A DNA stretch of 64,000 bases from Chloranthus sessilifolius (Eukaryota > Streptophyta > Magnoliopsida > Chloranthales > Chloranthaceae): NCBI GenBank assembly GCA_021018995.1, contig CM037597.1, positions 8,693,299-8,757,298 of the forward strand, given 5' to 3'. Every line of letters starts with the position of its first letter. Within the stretch, counting starts at the first letter, position 1. Of the stretch, positions 11,332-23,700 are shown one piece after another. The position numbers were made by a program, and so were the translations under genes. The notes under the pieces are model-generated. The model made no database searches, was not told the origin of the DNA, and was given only the letters and a program-made list of their open reading frames with translations.

Positions 11332-13692
11332 TGTGACAGCCCGGATTTCCTAACTGTGAAACCCGGACCGTCGGATCGACACTAAGGCCGATCCCCGAAA
11401 AAGAACACTTGGCACAACCACACACAAAGCGGAAACAAAGCGAAAATCATAGCTAAACAGATATAGTCATCATGACAAAAGAAATCTCCAGTTCTATATC
11501 TCAAAAATACAAAATAGCGGTTCTAATTCCATGTAAAACTCATGGGCAGAAGAACCGAGAAGAACCACCGGTGATTTCCGACCATCACCGAAACATGGTT
11601 CACAAAATAATTATTCAAAAGAAAATATGTCATTACATTACAAAACTCATGTACTAATCCATCTCTCCAAAGCTGGACCTACCCGTGCTTCGCACACAGA
11701 AAACAATTCTCAGGAGGAGGCTCTATCTCCTCTTCCAAAGGCACGCACTCGGAGTCCTTGTCCTGATCCTCCGTGCCTAAATCCTCACCTGTACTTGTGA
11801 CGTATAGTCGGGGGATGAGCTTCATCTAAGCTCAATAGGGAAACACAAATAACATGCACATTCTTAACATCACACATATATCTTATGACATGAACAAAAC
11901 ATAGTTTTTCTCGTAACGATGCACAGGTGCGAAGATTAACTTAATGAAACAAAGACATAATTTGGAAAACTTATCGCATGCTTTTCCTCTTATTCTCATA
12001 ATACAAGAAAAGAAACTTAAAGTGTTTCACTTAAATTATCCCTCGAGCAAGTATAGCATCGAGCCCCTGATAGAATACCCACCATCTTCGTTCATATGAA
12101 CCGTTTACACATGGTGCGCAAGGTCCCAACAATGATGGACGCTTGTGCCGAACACAAATTTATCGTTGGCCGATAGGATTCACAAATTCACAAAGGTTGT
12201 ACAGATACCCCGCCGTACCGGTCGTGGATATCCCGCCGCGTCGGTCACGGATATGCCGCCGTGCCGGCCGGGTATTCACATATAAACCTCAAATCATCGT
12301 GCATAATACATAGTTTATCACCGTGTGATGTGATAATTATAACTAAGTTTTCAAAACTTAACACACATGAACTCACATACTTCTTACACATTCCAATTCA
12401 ATCCTGAAAGACTCCACATGCTTGTCACATTGTTGAAATAAATCAAAGATTCTCACATAGATAATGCACTTATTTTAACATGGTTTTCGAACACACACAC
12501 ACACATGCTTACATATTCATAAAACTCAACGTGTTCAAAACAAACACATCATATCATAATTCACATGCTAGTCGTATCAAATGCACATGGTATGGAGTTT
12601 TCCCTACCTCGGCACGATGTTACAAGTGAAGTCCTTAATCCGTTAGTTTCTCTCACACATCAACTAGTTCACACCTAAGACATAACATACCATACGTCAG
12701 AAATGACGCAAAACGGAAAGATATAAGATCTCCCCAAAATCCCTTCAACAAAACACAACAAAATCTTGAATCTGGCAAATTCGATCAATCGATTCCCCAA
12801 TTCGATCGATCGATCGAAACCATTTCGATCGATTGAATCCTTCATAAACCAAACTTCTTGCACCACAACTTCGATCGATTTCTAATTCGATTGGTCGAAT
12901 TCTGTCAGCAAACATTTAACATTCCCTGTTATATACCTTTCGATCGAACAAGTGTCCAACTCGTTCGATCGAAACACATTTCGTTCGGTCGAATCTCATT
13001 TCGATCAATCAAATTTCTTTAGAATTCGGATTTCACCTTCTCAAGTCAAAATCGATCGATCGAATCCAATTTCGATCGATCGAATTTGACAGATTTCTTC
13101 TATCCCTTGATTTTTATCATTCCAAACCAAATTTCGCCCCAAATCTTTATCATACTTTCTAAACTCAGCCATAATCCTATAAAACTAACACAATCATTCA
13201 CATCTTACCTTATCATGATCGATCGCAACGTTTGAGGTAATTTGTCGAAGAGGGTTTCAAACAGATTCGCCGAATCCTTCGGCAACCACAACAAAACCGA
13301 CTCGTAGCTCTTGATCACGCTCTGTTCTTACGTACACAACCTTTTTTCACTTTGGAATGGGACGGTTATAATCGAATTTCTCTTCCTTCTCTCTCTCTCT
13401 TTATAACTTCAAAGGAAATAAATGCTAGAGTAAATGCACAGAAGTTAATATGTGGGTTTTTAAACCCTTCCTAAGGTCACTCCTTACTAACCACACATTC
13501 AACACAAGTGTTAGCTAAGTTGGGTTGGCTCACCTACAACTCACACACACCTAAATCGGGTGTTTGACTAAACACTCTTAACACACAACATAACTCGTAT
13601 AGTACCAAAATTTTCAAATGGTTGTCAGTTTCCATGTCGGGCACGCCTACCGAAATTGGTCTCTTTTGGGTTCAAATTTTCAGGATATTACA
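11332..13692 (+). mobile_element. solo LTR of an LTR retrotransposon, TSD GATAT
   Basis: A 2,361-bp insertion that starts TGTGACAGCCCGG and ends GGATATTACA, so it has TG...CA ends. It is flanked by GATAT at 11327-11331 and at 13693-13697. The empty site can be read in the second RTE copy near 63610 (GGAGGATATGATTTTGG). No gag or pol was seen inside, so a solo LTR is the simplest reading. It contains a CCGCCGTACCGGTC-type GC-rich repeat (12208-12275), a cluster of TCGATCGA motifs (12780-13090) and a CT-rich stretch (13380-13400). Orientation is chosen only by similarity to the 35626-37030 sequence. Confidence 0.9.
12780..13090. repeat. cluster of TCGATCGA palindromes in the solo LTR
   Basis: Around ten copies of the self-complementary motif TCGATCGA or one-base variants, mostly as A/T-rich lead plus TTTCGATCGATCGAAT, separated by 15-45 bp of unrelated sequence. 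The motif also clusters at 35610-36330. It does not encode a protein here. Confidence 0.85.
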
Positions 13693-14282
13693 GATATGGT
13701 TTTGGTGAAAGGAATAAGATGGGGGGAGATTTCCTTGATTTTGCAATTGCTTGGCAATAGCGAATACTTAAAAAAAAAAAAGGCGAGTATCTTATAACTT
13801 TCAAGAGTGGAGCAAATAGAACTCAAATAAATTATTTCTTTGTAAGGCAAAGAGAGTTGGCAAACTGCAAGGATTACAAGGTCATACCATTAGAGAGCCT
13901 CGCAATGCAAGATAGATTAATAGTTTGAGACATTCAAAATCAAGAGCCAAGTGACTAAAAAGATGACAAAGGATCCCAGAAAATAAAATGGGAGAATTAA
14001 AAGGAGACAACATAAAAACCTTTAAAGGGAAAATGAGTGATGGAGAAGTACGGCGGTGGGAAGGGGATCCATATGTGATGTGAGAATAAATTGCACAATA
14101 CTTTAAACAAGTTGCTAAGGAGGTGCTCGGGGAATTTCAAGGAAGAAAAGGTATACAAAAAGGAACATGGTAGTCAAATGCAGACATTAAAAGTCAATTG
14201 CCGAGAAGAACAAGAATGGCAGAGAACAAGAACTACAGATGATCTTGAAAGAGATGAACTCGCCAAATAAGAAACTAAGAAA

Positions 14283-15345
14283 GTGGGTAAAGTTGGATAT
14301 GAAGCGTACGAAAATTTATATACTAGGCTAGGAACAAAAGAAAGAGAGGAAAAAATTTATAGACTTGTCAAGATCAGAGAAAAGAAAACTAGAGAGCTCG
14401 ACCATGTAATGTGCATTAGAGACAAATGTCAAATAATCTTAGTAAAAGAGGATGAGATAAAAAATAGATGCCAAGACCACAAGAATACTTTAAAGATCTA
14501 CTACACGGTATATGCGAGGGAAGTATATCAAGAAGAAGAACCAAATTAAGGGATGATCAACGAAATATCTGAAGCTGAAATAAAAATCACCTTAGCAAAG
14601 ATAAAGAAAAGAAGAGCATTAGGATCAAATGTATAGAAGTTTGGATTGTGTTGGGAGAAATGCATTAAATTGGTTGACTAAATTATTCAATAAGATACTA
14701 AAAACAAAGAAAATGTATGAGGAATAGAGGAAGTGCATTATGATCACTTTCTTTAAGAACAAATGAGACATTCAAAATTGTACCAACGATCAAGGCATTA
14801 AACTAACGAGCCAGTTTATAAAACTTTGCGAGAGAATAATATAACAACAACTAAGGCAAGATCAAATGTATCAGAAAACCGGTTTGGATACTATGGAAGA
14901 AATGCATCCTGAACTTATATATTTAGATTATCCGAGACATGTATGAGGAGAAAATGAAAATTCTACATATAGTATTTATTGATTTAGAGAAGGCTTATGA
15001 TAGAGCGTTGAGACAGATCATCTGGTGGATATTGTGGAAGAAATGCTTGTTGAACTTATATATTGAGATTATCTAAGACATGTATAAGAGAGCAGGAACC
15101 ACTATAGGAACGATGTGTGGAAAGAATGAGTTCTCTGTCGAAGTTGGGCTACATCAAGGATCTGCCTTGAGCCCTTATTTGTTTGCCTTGATCCTGGATG
15201 CATTAACCATAGATATACAAGAAGAGATTTCATGGTGCATGTTATTTGCGGATGACGTAGTATTAGTTTCCCAAACCAAAAAAGAAATAAATTATAAGCT
15301 GAAATTAGGAAAAGCTTTGCAGTCAAGGGGTTGAAAATTGGTAGA
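14283..15345 (+). pseudogene. RTE reverse transcriptase region
   Basis: The linker ORF (14283-14549) carries YEAYENLYTRLGTKE and a KIREKKTRELDHV stretch, typical of the segment before the RT in plant RTE LINEs. After frameshifts, FIDLEKAYDRA (about 14966-15005) is RT motif A with its catalytic Asp. The ORF at 15080-15334 has GLHQGSALSPYLFALILDAL and WCMLFADDVVLV, RT motifs B and C (FADD box). A piece of about 64 bp just before motif A is duplicated from the piece after it (14883-14946 and 15024-15087). Stops at several places make the copy inactive. Confidence 0.85.
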
Positions 15346-15699
15346 ACAAAGACAAAATTCATGAAATGCAAATTTAATGAACACGGTAGCTTGGGGGAGG
15401 ATTTAGGTAAAATAGAAAATCATTTAATACAACATTGCCATAGATTTTGGTATTTAGACTCTAAGAGGAGTATTGTGCGACGAAAGAGTTCCAGTTAGAT
15501 TGGAGGACAATTTTATAAGATGGCTCTTAGACATGTCATATTATACGGTGCAAAATATTGCGTCAGGAAAACGACAAGAAGATAGAGTACATGTGACTAA
15601 GATGTGTATGTTGAGATGAATGTGTGAAGTAACAAGAGTAACAAGAAAGGATAAAATTTGAAACAAGTACATAAGAGAAAACTAAAGGGTGGAACCTAT

Positions 15700-15985
15700 A
15701 AATGAAAAAATTATGGAATGTCGCTTGAGGTGATTTGGAGATGTTCATCGGAGCACGAAGTTGACCTGTAAGAAGGGTTCAAATGCTACAAGCACAAAGA
15801 AGTGGGAGAAGAAGAAGATCAGTGAAAACATGGAGGGAAGCCATGAGAAGGGATATGAAGGATTGTGACATTACAGAGAGCTTAGCGCTGATCAGAAACG
15901 AGTGGAGAAATAGGACTCGCGAAGCCGACCCCAAACATAGGGGATAAAGTTATGACAATGATGTGAGGTGATAATATGCATCAAA
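15700..15985 (+). pseudogene. RTE C-terminal segment and 3' end
   Basis: The region encodes, in broken frames, the L-R-x-F-G-x-V-H-R segment, a charged stretch (SGRRRRSVKTWREA) and DPKHRG, the usual end of plant RTE ORF2 proteins. It ends near ATGACAATGATGTGAGG, a short TG/GA-rich tail instead of poly(A). It has the same arrangement as the fragment at 8790-9265. Confidence 0.7.
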
Positions 15986-16167
15986 TATAACATCATTTGG
16001 AATGTGACCTTTACACATTGTTTTGTCATCCATACTTAAGAAATATAAGATCAGATCTACATATACTCGAGGGCTTCTCTTATAAATCATGAAGCTTCAT
16101 AACCGTCACTTCTAAAATAAAACTTCATATTACCAATACCAAAACCTAATAAAAATACATTGAGTAC

Positions 16168-16273
16168 CTGCCAGACTGAAGGCATATAATCGCGATAGAA
16201 ACTCTTTTCCGGTCCTTTGCTTGTTGCAGACCCTAATTCCAAGGTATCTTGTGAACATGACTTTCTGAAATTC
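16168..16273 (-). CDS. XRCC2: XRCC2 exon 7
   Basis: 106 bp from acceptor GTGCAACAG to donor GTACTC. It encodes NFRKSCSQDTLELGSATSKG and SFYRDYMPSVWQ. The 5' half and its acceptor are copied upstream in the intron as part of a 181-bp tandem duplication. Confidence 0.92.
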
Positions 16274-17615
16274 CTGTTGCACAACATTCCGGAGAATTAT
16301 GTCTACAATTTCTAACAATGGGTCAAAGTGCATCTGAGAAACTATAAACTGGCTAACTATCAATTGTCAAGTTCTGAAACAAAACAACAGCAAATCTTTA
16401 AAGTCAGTAGACCCTAATTCCAAGGTATCTGCAATTCCTGTTGCACAACACTGGATACTTAGGTTCACAATTTAGAACAATGGATCAAACTGCATCTGAG
16501 ATACTATAAACTGGCTACTATTCATTGCCAAGTAGTGAAACAAAACGACAGCAAAGCTTTAAAGTAACAAGAGCAATAAATTACATCCATTCTGGAAAAT
16601 TTTGGGTAGGGTTAGAAAGGGAAGAGGTAAAGGTTTCCAATTGTCAAAACAAATTGCTAAAGCTCAGATAAAACCCAGCTCCTCTATAGCAAGTTGAACA
16701 AAAATATTTCATGGAGCTAAATCGCAATGAAGACCACCACTAATGTTGTTCCCTTGGCTAATATGCATTGGATCTGCACCAGATCTGGCTTGTACGGGAT
16801 ATAGAGCAAGCAGGAACTGATTTGTACTAAATCTGCAATTTTATCTGATATTGCTGTCCATAGTGACCAAAATTTCATTTTTTCAAAAAAAAAATGTGTT
16901 TTAAACGCTTTTTTTTTAAATGAATAAATAAATAAAGCGCGAGAAAAAAAAATTCCCGAAAAGTTCCCATTTTGTCTGAAAAAAACTAGTTTAAAACCCG
17001 TGTTTGGTCAAAACAGATATATTTTTAAATTTTTTCATAATTATTAATATTTTTAAATTTATGATATTTACCCATTTTTTCCTAAAACTGCCGAAATTTA
17101 CCATTTTTTCCCTATATTTCCAGAGCAATATTATTCCCATACCTAGACTTGGTCAATATGTAGCTGTCTACTAATTTGTGTTTTACACTTAATTGTTAGG
17201 ATCTAGAGGGGAGAAAAGAAAATATAAGACAAATAGAAGGAAATAGAGTTTGTTTGGTTAAGAAACTCGACCCCTGTTTTTCTGACTAAATAAAAAGGTA
17301 AAAAGCCTCATATGATCACTTAAGTGAACATGCAAGGGAAGGTCTTGCACACGATAAAAAATTTGCAAATGTGATATATCATTTTGTGTATATCACAAAC
17401 AGATGTGAGCACTTGGTCAAACTAATATGTCAACACATCTGTTCAACGCAATCATCCAACACTAAATACTAAGAAAAAAGTCAAGCCAGGGTGTCTAGCT
17501 ATGGAGAGGTTTTCCACAATGAGGTACCAGTTTTTTGCGTAAGCTGGACCACAAGGAGTAGGTCACATAGCTAATGCTCCTGCTAGAGGTAGAAGCACAG
17601 AGAATATAAACATAT

Positions 17616-17707
<92 letters not shown>

Positions 17708-20700
17708 ATCACATGTTTTACGCTATGCTTCTCTCTTCTTTTATTCCAATATTGCTAATATTAAATAAACACATTCCCACGCATAATTTAAAAATCTGGA
17801 TAATACCGAGATGTATCGGATGTATCAAAACCCAAAGATACAAACTCATATCGTACGACATGAGTTTGTATAACCCAATATCTGCGGTTTTCACATCCAT
17901 GTCGTCTGATACAAGTCACGTATCCAATAACACAATACGATAGGTCTCAATATCAGAACTACATAACGGGCTCTGAAACCAATATCTTAAACCTTGCTCA
18001 CATGGTTGATAATTTTCAGGAATAGGTGTAAGGGGTCTATTATTGGTTTCACAGCAGCATATAGGTGTGTGTACACATAACATAGCTGTACACATATAGA
18101 ACAATAGGAGTATATTGCATTTAATTTCATGAATTAACCTTTTTAGCTCATTCGTTAAAGCTCCAATTCCTAATGTGATGGTTTTTGTAGCTAAAACCAG
18201 CATTGGTTGCACCTGTAGAAGGTTACGAATTTCTTGAACAACAGTTTCTACCACACTTTGAAGAGAGAGATTTTTCCTACACAATCAAGCCAGATGAAAG
18301 TGAGATGCCATATACAGAAAGCGATGTAAATTCATAATATACGAAAAGATAATAACAGAACAACAAAAGAGCAGCCAAGAGTAGAAACTATATAGAAACT
18401 CCACTCCTCACCACCACCAACATGCATGCATGGTGGCGGTGGTGGTGGTGTTGACGGGGGGAGTTGGGGATGGGGATTGTGTTGTGGTTTCGGGGGATCA
18501 CATGTTTAAAATATTAATATTTTGCAGAAAAATAAACAATACATTAACGAGTATAGTTTACGAATTACCTGTTAATCCCTCCAGGTGGCAAGGGTACAGA
18601 AGCACGATCCACCTGATAAAAAGCACTAATGCTGGGGACAATCAAAGTAAAACATTGAGAACGTAACTAATAGTTTGATTGGGGTTATTTTAAATAACTA
18701 AAGTTATAGGGTGCTAAAACCTGCATAAAATTCACTATGCAACTATGCAAACTGCCCAAATGTCAAACAATTGAATCATAAAAAAGGAAATATCTTTCAG
18801 AAAGTTAGTAAAGAATAATTACATGCAAATAAAGGAAAAGGTTTGTGCATTAATAAAAATTTGGGGCCCATAAAACAAATTCAACGTATCTATAATGTTT
18901 CAGATATATTCAATACCGGTCAATGAACAGGACTGTTAATCGAGAACAACATGGCCTATTGACCAGACTCATTAAAATTATATAGAATGACGTAATAGAG
19001 ATGATCACTAAATTTTACGTTAGCGCGTTAGGAAAAGACAACCCAAACCAATGATGAAAAAAGACAGCAAAATACTAGAACTAATGGTAAAATATACGAA
19101 AAAACAGTTATGTTAGTGAGCAAGTGGTAGTTTCATTTCCAAAGAAACAGTAAATTTATAGGCAATACATTGTATTTGTCTTTCATTAGGAAAAAATAAG
19201 AATGAAAGGCCCCAAAATAGACTTCAGGAAAGTGGGCAAGCCTTAGCAGTATGTAATCAAATTGGGCAGGGATTGGCTACTCAGCTGGGCCACGTGGGGA
19301 TCGATATGGGGGATCTGATCTTCCTCAATGAATGGAATAACTTGCTTTTCCCAACTTAACCTCTTTTCCTCTCGCTGCAGGGATGGGTGTCCTGGTCCTA
19401 GGTTGCCGTGGCATTAGAGTTCCCGAGCGGGTGAGTTTTTGTTTTTGGGGAGTTTTCCTTGCTCTCGGGTAGTTTCTCACTACCTGCCCAGGTATGTACT
19501 CTTTTCTTTCGTTTTTCTTTAATATATATTTCTTTGTTATCGATCAAAATAAAACAAAATAAAAATAACAAATATAAGGAATAGTGACCAAAGATCAAAA
19601 CAAGTTGTTAAATCAAGGATCACTGACTAAAAATAGTGAACATTGGAATATTGGCTATGGAATTCTAAAAGTGAGAATGAAGGACATCAATATGAACTGA
19701 TTTCATAAATAAATAAAAAATTTAAGGAAAAAAGGCTAAGCACAATCTCAGTAAGTGACGGGACCTTCCAATTAGGAGAATCTACTAATACAGACTTTAT
19801 AAAGCAATGGGAGTAGCAATGTCAATGATGATGGTTCCTTCAGTCTCTAATTCTATAACCAGAAAGTATGTGTGCGTGTGTGTGTTTGTGCATATGATCT
19901 GAACCATCCAAACCATCAGCCATCATACCATGGGCCATAGACAAGAAATTGCACCAATTGGACAAACATAATGACGTGGGATAACGATCCTAAGATCCGT
20001 GAATGCCCATGATATACTAATTTGCCGAAATTAAATTAATTAATTTGAGCAATTAAATCACAAATTAAAGCAATACCTTAGGAGTTCGCGGGATTCCTCT
20101 TAGGCGTCCGTGCTCCGTTCACATAGGGTCCAATCCGACACGTGAGATCCGTTAGGATGGCGGAAGAGGCGATCCAAGAGATAAAACTCTCGCTCCGTCT
20201 AGGTCGGGGCATTAGATTGTAGCTCGTGGTGGAATCGATAGCTCCTCGCTAGGACTTTGAATAAAAGCGATTAACGACACGAATTGAATACACTCAAGCC
20301 CAACAACGGTCGTAGATAGACGGGTTAAGGTCGGATTCGATCCACAAAGAAGAACATTGAGGGTATTCTAGATTTAAGGTTTGGGGAAGTAGAACAACCA
20401 ATAGAAATGGAAAAATAGAAGCAAGAGATTTAGGGAAAATTGGGGAAATCAAGCAAGAATAAGAGATAAGAAAGAAGATCAAAGATAAATAGGCATCTCA
20501 CCCTTGGCCTCACACCAAACCCCTCTCTGGGAAGAAGACTCACTCTTCAAAGCTTCTCTCAAGCTCAAATGCAATGCATCTTTTCATTAAATCAACAAGT
20601 GCCAAAAATGGCTTACAAAAATATGTTTTATAGTAACTACAAAGGGAATAATCCCTAAAATAGCAAAGTACGATATTACCCTAAGTGGTAACTTACAAAT

Positions 20701-23700
20701 AGACACAAAAGCAATAAAATTCGAAAAAAAAATGACAAAACACGTCACTTAAGTTGCAGGGCGGAGATTTCCACGAACGTCCGTCCTAGAGCTCACAGAC
20801 GTCCGTCACCAGCATCACGGACGTCCGTGAGGTCCACGGATGTTCGTGCCCAAAAACCAGTGGCACCCTCCATATTCGGACGTCCGTCCAAAACCTATGG
20901 ACGTCTGTCGCCTGATGATGGTCTTTGCCTCATGGGTTGATCTCTAAGGCCTTTACTTGGTGGTTCTTGACGTTCCTTGGCCCTTCCGTAGCTTATTCTG
21001 TCGGTACATCTTGTACGGCCTGAACCCTAGGTCCTTGGTATCGATGTTCCCCGTCATTCTCCCCGACTCAAAATGTGTCATCACCGATGAAACTGGCTCG
21101 TGGCATCAGTCGGTTAAGTTGACGCCCCCATCAATTCTCTCTAACCCAAAAGGTTTTATCTCCAATGAAACATGCATGTAGTATTGGTCAAGTGTATCAG
21201 AACCCAAACGGAAGAACTCCTTACAACTAGCCCAAGCAATGTCGGCACCCGATGTCGTATGATCCTCACCTCGGTTGATTGTGTCGGAACGCACACGAAA
21301 AGCCTCTTCTCGACGAACCCAATAGCCCGGTTTGCCAACTCATTCTAGAAAATATTTTTAAAGCTTACCATCAACTCTTCCGGACCCAAGACTTCATCAC
21401 TGATAAAGTGTGATCGTGATATCGGTCTAAAATTCAAGTACTCAAGCGGCGAACTCTCTCATGATTGGCCCATGCACTCTCGTAAGTCAACTTACCAACC
21501 CTCTTCATTTCATAAACCAGAAACCCTCTGTCGCGGGTGAATGCCACAAGATCATCTGAAATTTTCTCAATGACCTCGCTTTTCATCTTGCTTGGAGGAA
21601 AAGATAGAGGTTGTGGGATCGGGATTGGTGCACAAAGAAAGGTCATTTGAAAAAGAGTTCTAGGAAGTGAGGTTGAGCCTAGATGAGGAACTAGGTCTTC
21701 CACATTGAGTGTTGAACTAACCCTCATACCTTGAGGTAGCTCAAGCACACAACCTTAGGTCCAGTCCTTGCCATCATCCTAAAAGGTCCGGGGCCACAGG
21801 CTTGGAGCTTCTTCGTGATTCTCGATGGGAATCATTCAGGACTAACCCGAACCAATTCATGACCACTTATTTGGATTTCCTTGAAGCTCATAGGAAAATC
21901 CACCCATAATTTGTAATCTCCATTGCACAAATTAATTTTAAGCGTAATTTCAGCATGCAATGCGGAATGAAACTCAAAACTTGACTCACAACAAGACTCA
22001 AACATGTGAAGCGGTATACAACTCGAGACTATGATGTGTATGTGTATCTATGGACTCGATACTCTCATGTCCATGCGACGCTAACGACTCACAGGTAGTG
22101 GACTCTATCAACACTAGTGGCTCATGTGTAATGAACTCTACCAACACTAGTGACTCATGTGTGATCAAATCAAGTGACACTAATGGCTCATATGGACTCG
22201 ACTCAACAGACTTCAATGACTCATGGGTAAGTGACTTAATCGACTCGTGTGTACTTGGTTCAACCAACACTAAAGACTCAATTGCACTCGACTCTACAAA
22301 CGATGAGGACTCGTGTACAACTGACTCTACGGACACCAATGACTCATGTGTGGGTGATTCGATTAGCTCATGTGTACAAAATCCAACCAACACCAACGAC
22401 TCTTGGGTACTCGATTATGTTGACACTAATGGTTCTTGTATAACCGGCTCGATGGACTCACATGCACTCGACTCAACGGTCACCAATAAGTCGTGAGTGC
22501 TCAATGACTCTATGGACACTAACAAATCATGTGTAAGTGACTCAGTTGGCTCACGTGTGGGCAACTCAACACCATCACTAACAAGGGAAATAGAAGTTTC
22601 TTTCACACAAACTAGACTTTCTTCAACTTCTTTTATTTCCTCTTCACTCATCACGGTTCTTGGGTCATACACAATTTCTTCAACTTTTATATTTTATGGC
22701 TCCTTAGAACTCTCCTTTAGTCAATAAATTCGGAGTGGAAAATTTTGTGGGACATTGATAAGCAAAGTGCCCAAATCCGTGACACTTGGAACATTTGTTG
22801 CGACCACTAATTTTGGGGCTCTTATTAAGCGCGTCAATTGCGGCGTTGATGCTCCTAAGAACATCGGCAATCTCACTCGTACCCATGGTGATCACGACAC
22901 ACTAACACGGGTTCTAAAATGGCACACAACTATGAAACACAAATGAATGAGTAATTTGACCAAACACGAGATGTGCACGCAAATGGACACACAAATATGA
23001 ACAACACACATGTGAACTCACAACAAATAGTTTCAACAAACACAAGATGTGCACACAAATGAACTTATAAACGAAATCGAAATGACACACATTTAAGCCA
23101 AAATGAATGAGGACTTTCGTCAAACACTAGACGTGCACACTAATAAACGCAAATGAAATAAAATGCAAGGAAATTAAATGTCACACAAATATGAGACACA
23201 AATGAGGGAGGAATTATATCAAACACACGGTGTGCGCGCAAATGAGCACACTAATATGGACACACAAATGAGTGGGTGATTTTGTCAAACACGTGACGTG
23301 CATGCAATTGAACACACAGATGGAACAAAACGCAATAAAATTAAAATGACATGCAAGTATGCCCTAACCTAGACCCTAAGCTTTGATACCAAAACTAACG
23401 CAGGACAACGACCCTAAGATCCGTGAATGCCTATGATATGCTAATTTGCGAAAATTAAACTAATTAATTTAAATAATTAAATCACAAATTAAAGCGATAC
23501 CTTAGGAGTTCGCGGGATTCCGCTTAGGCATCCGTTCTCGGTTTACATAGGGTCCAATCCGACATGTGAGATCCGTTAGGAGGCGGAAGAGGCGATCCGA
23601 GAGATGAAACTCTCGCTTCGTCTAGGTCGGGGCGTCAGATCGTAACTCGCGGTGGAATCTATAGCTCCTCGATAAAACTTTGAATAGAAGCGATTAACGA

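Larger units (their letters stand above)
10890..13780 (+). pseudogene. RTE endonuclease region, interrupted by the solo LTR
   Basis: Left part: codons around 10960-11325 include ELIDVMRRRK, KIVEVKRKND and GGDFTGHVRKMKD, the last being the endonuclease GDFN-type box with N changed to T. Right part, from 13693: GYGFGERNKMGGDF, which in the copy at 63519-63788 directly follows the ERIHGG phrase. The solo LTR (11332-13692) lies exactly between. APE-type endonucleases nick the target for target-primed reverse transcription; this copy is dead. Confidence 0.75.
10445..15985 (+). mobile_element. RTE-type LINE, degenerate, split by a solo LTR
   Basis: A plus-strand RTE LINE. A 5' region of diverged tandem repeats (10445-10790) is followed by the endonuclease (about 10890-11331 and again from 13698), a linker (14283-14549), the reverse transcriptase (about 14960-15345) and the 3' C-terminal segment (15700-15985). 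The element is cut between 11331 and 13693 by an LTR insertion that left a 5-bp TSD. A second copy, starting with the same sequence (CCCACATCAATATAGATGT), lies at 63110-64000 and shows the uninterrupted endonuclease. Many stops and frameshifts. If the missing last XRCC2 exon lies further left, the element sits in an XRCC2 intron, antisense to it (inference). Confidence 0.85.

Noticed and set aside
18572..18612. Alternative acceptor TTTTTATCAG for XRCC2 exon 5
   Set aside because: It would remove the conserved S-I-x-A-F-Y stretch and break the phase with exon 4; the CCCCAG acceptor 19 bases earlier keeps both.
22050..22496. 148-codon plus-strand frame rich in Asp, Ser, Thr and Asn
   Set aside because: It is the opposite strand of the HESLVxVES repeat segment. 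It stays open because the repeat has few stop words; the zinc knuckle and integrase end fix the minus strand as coding.
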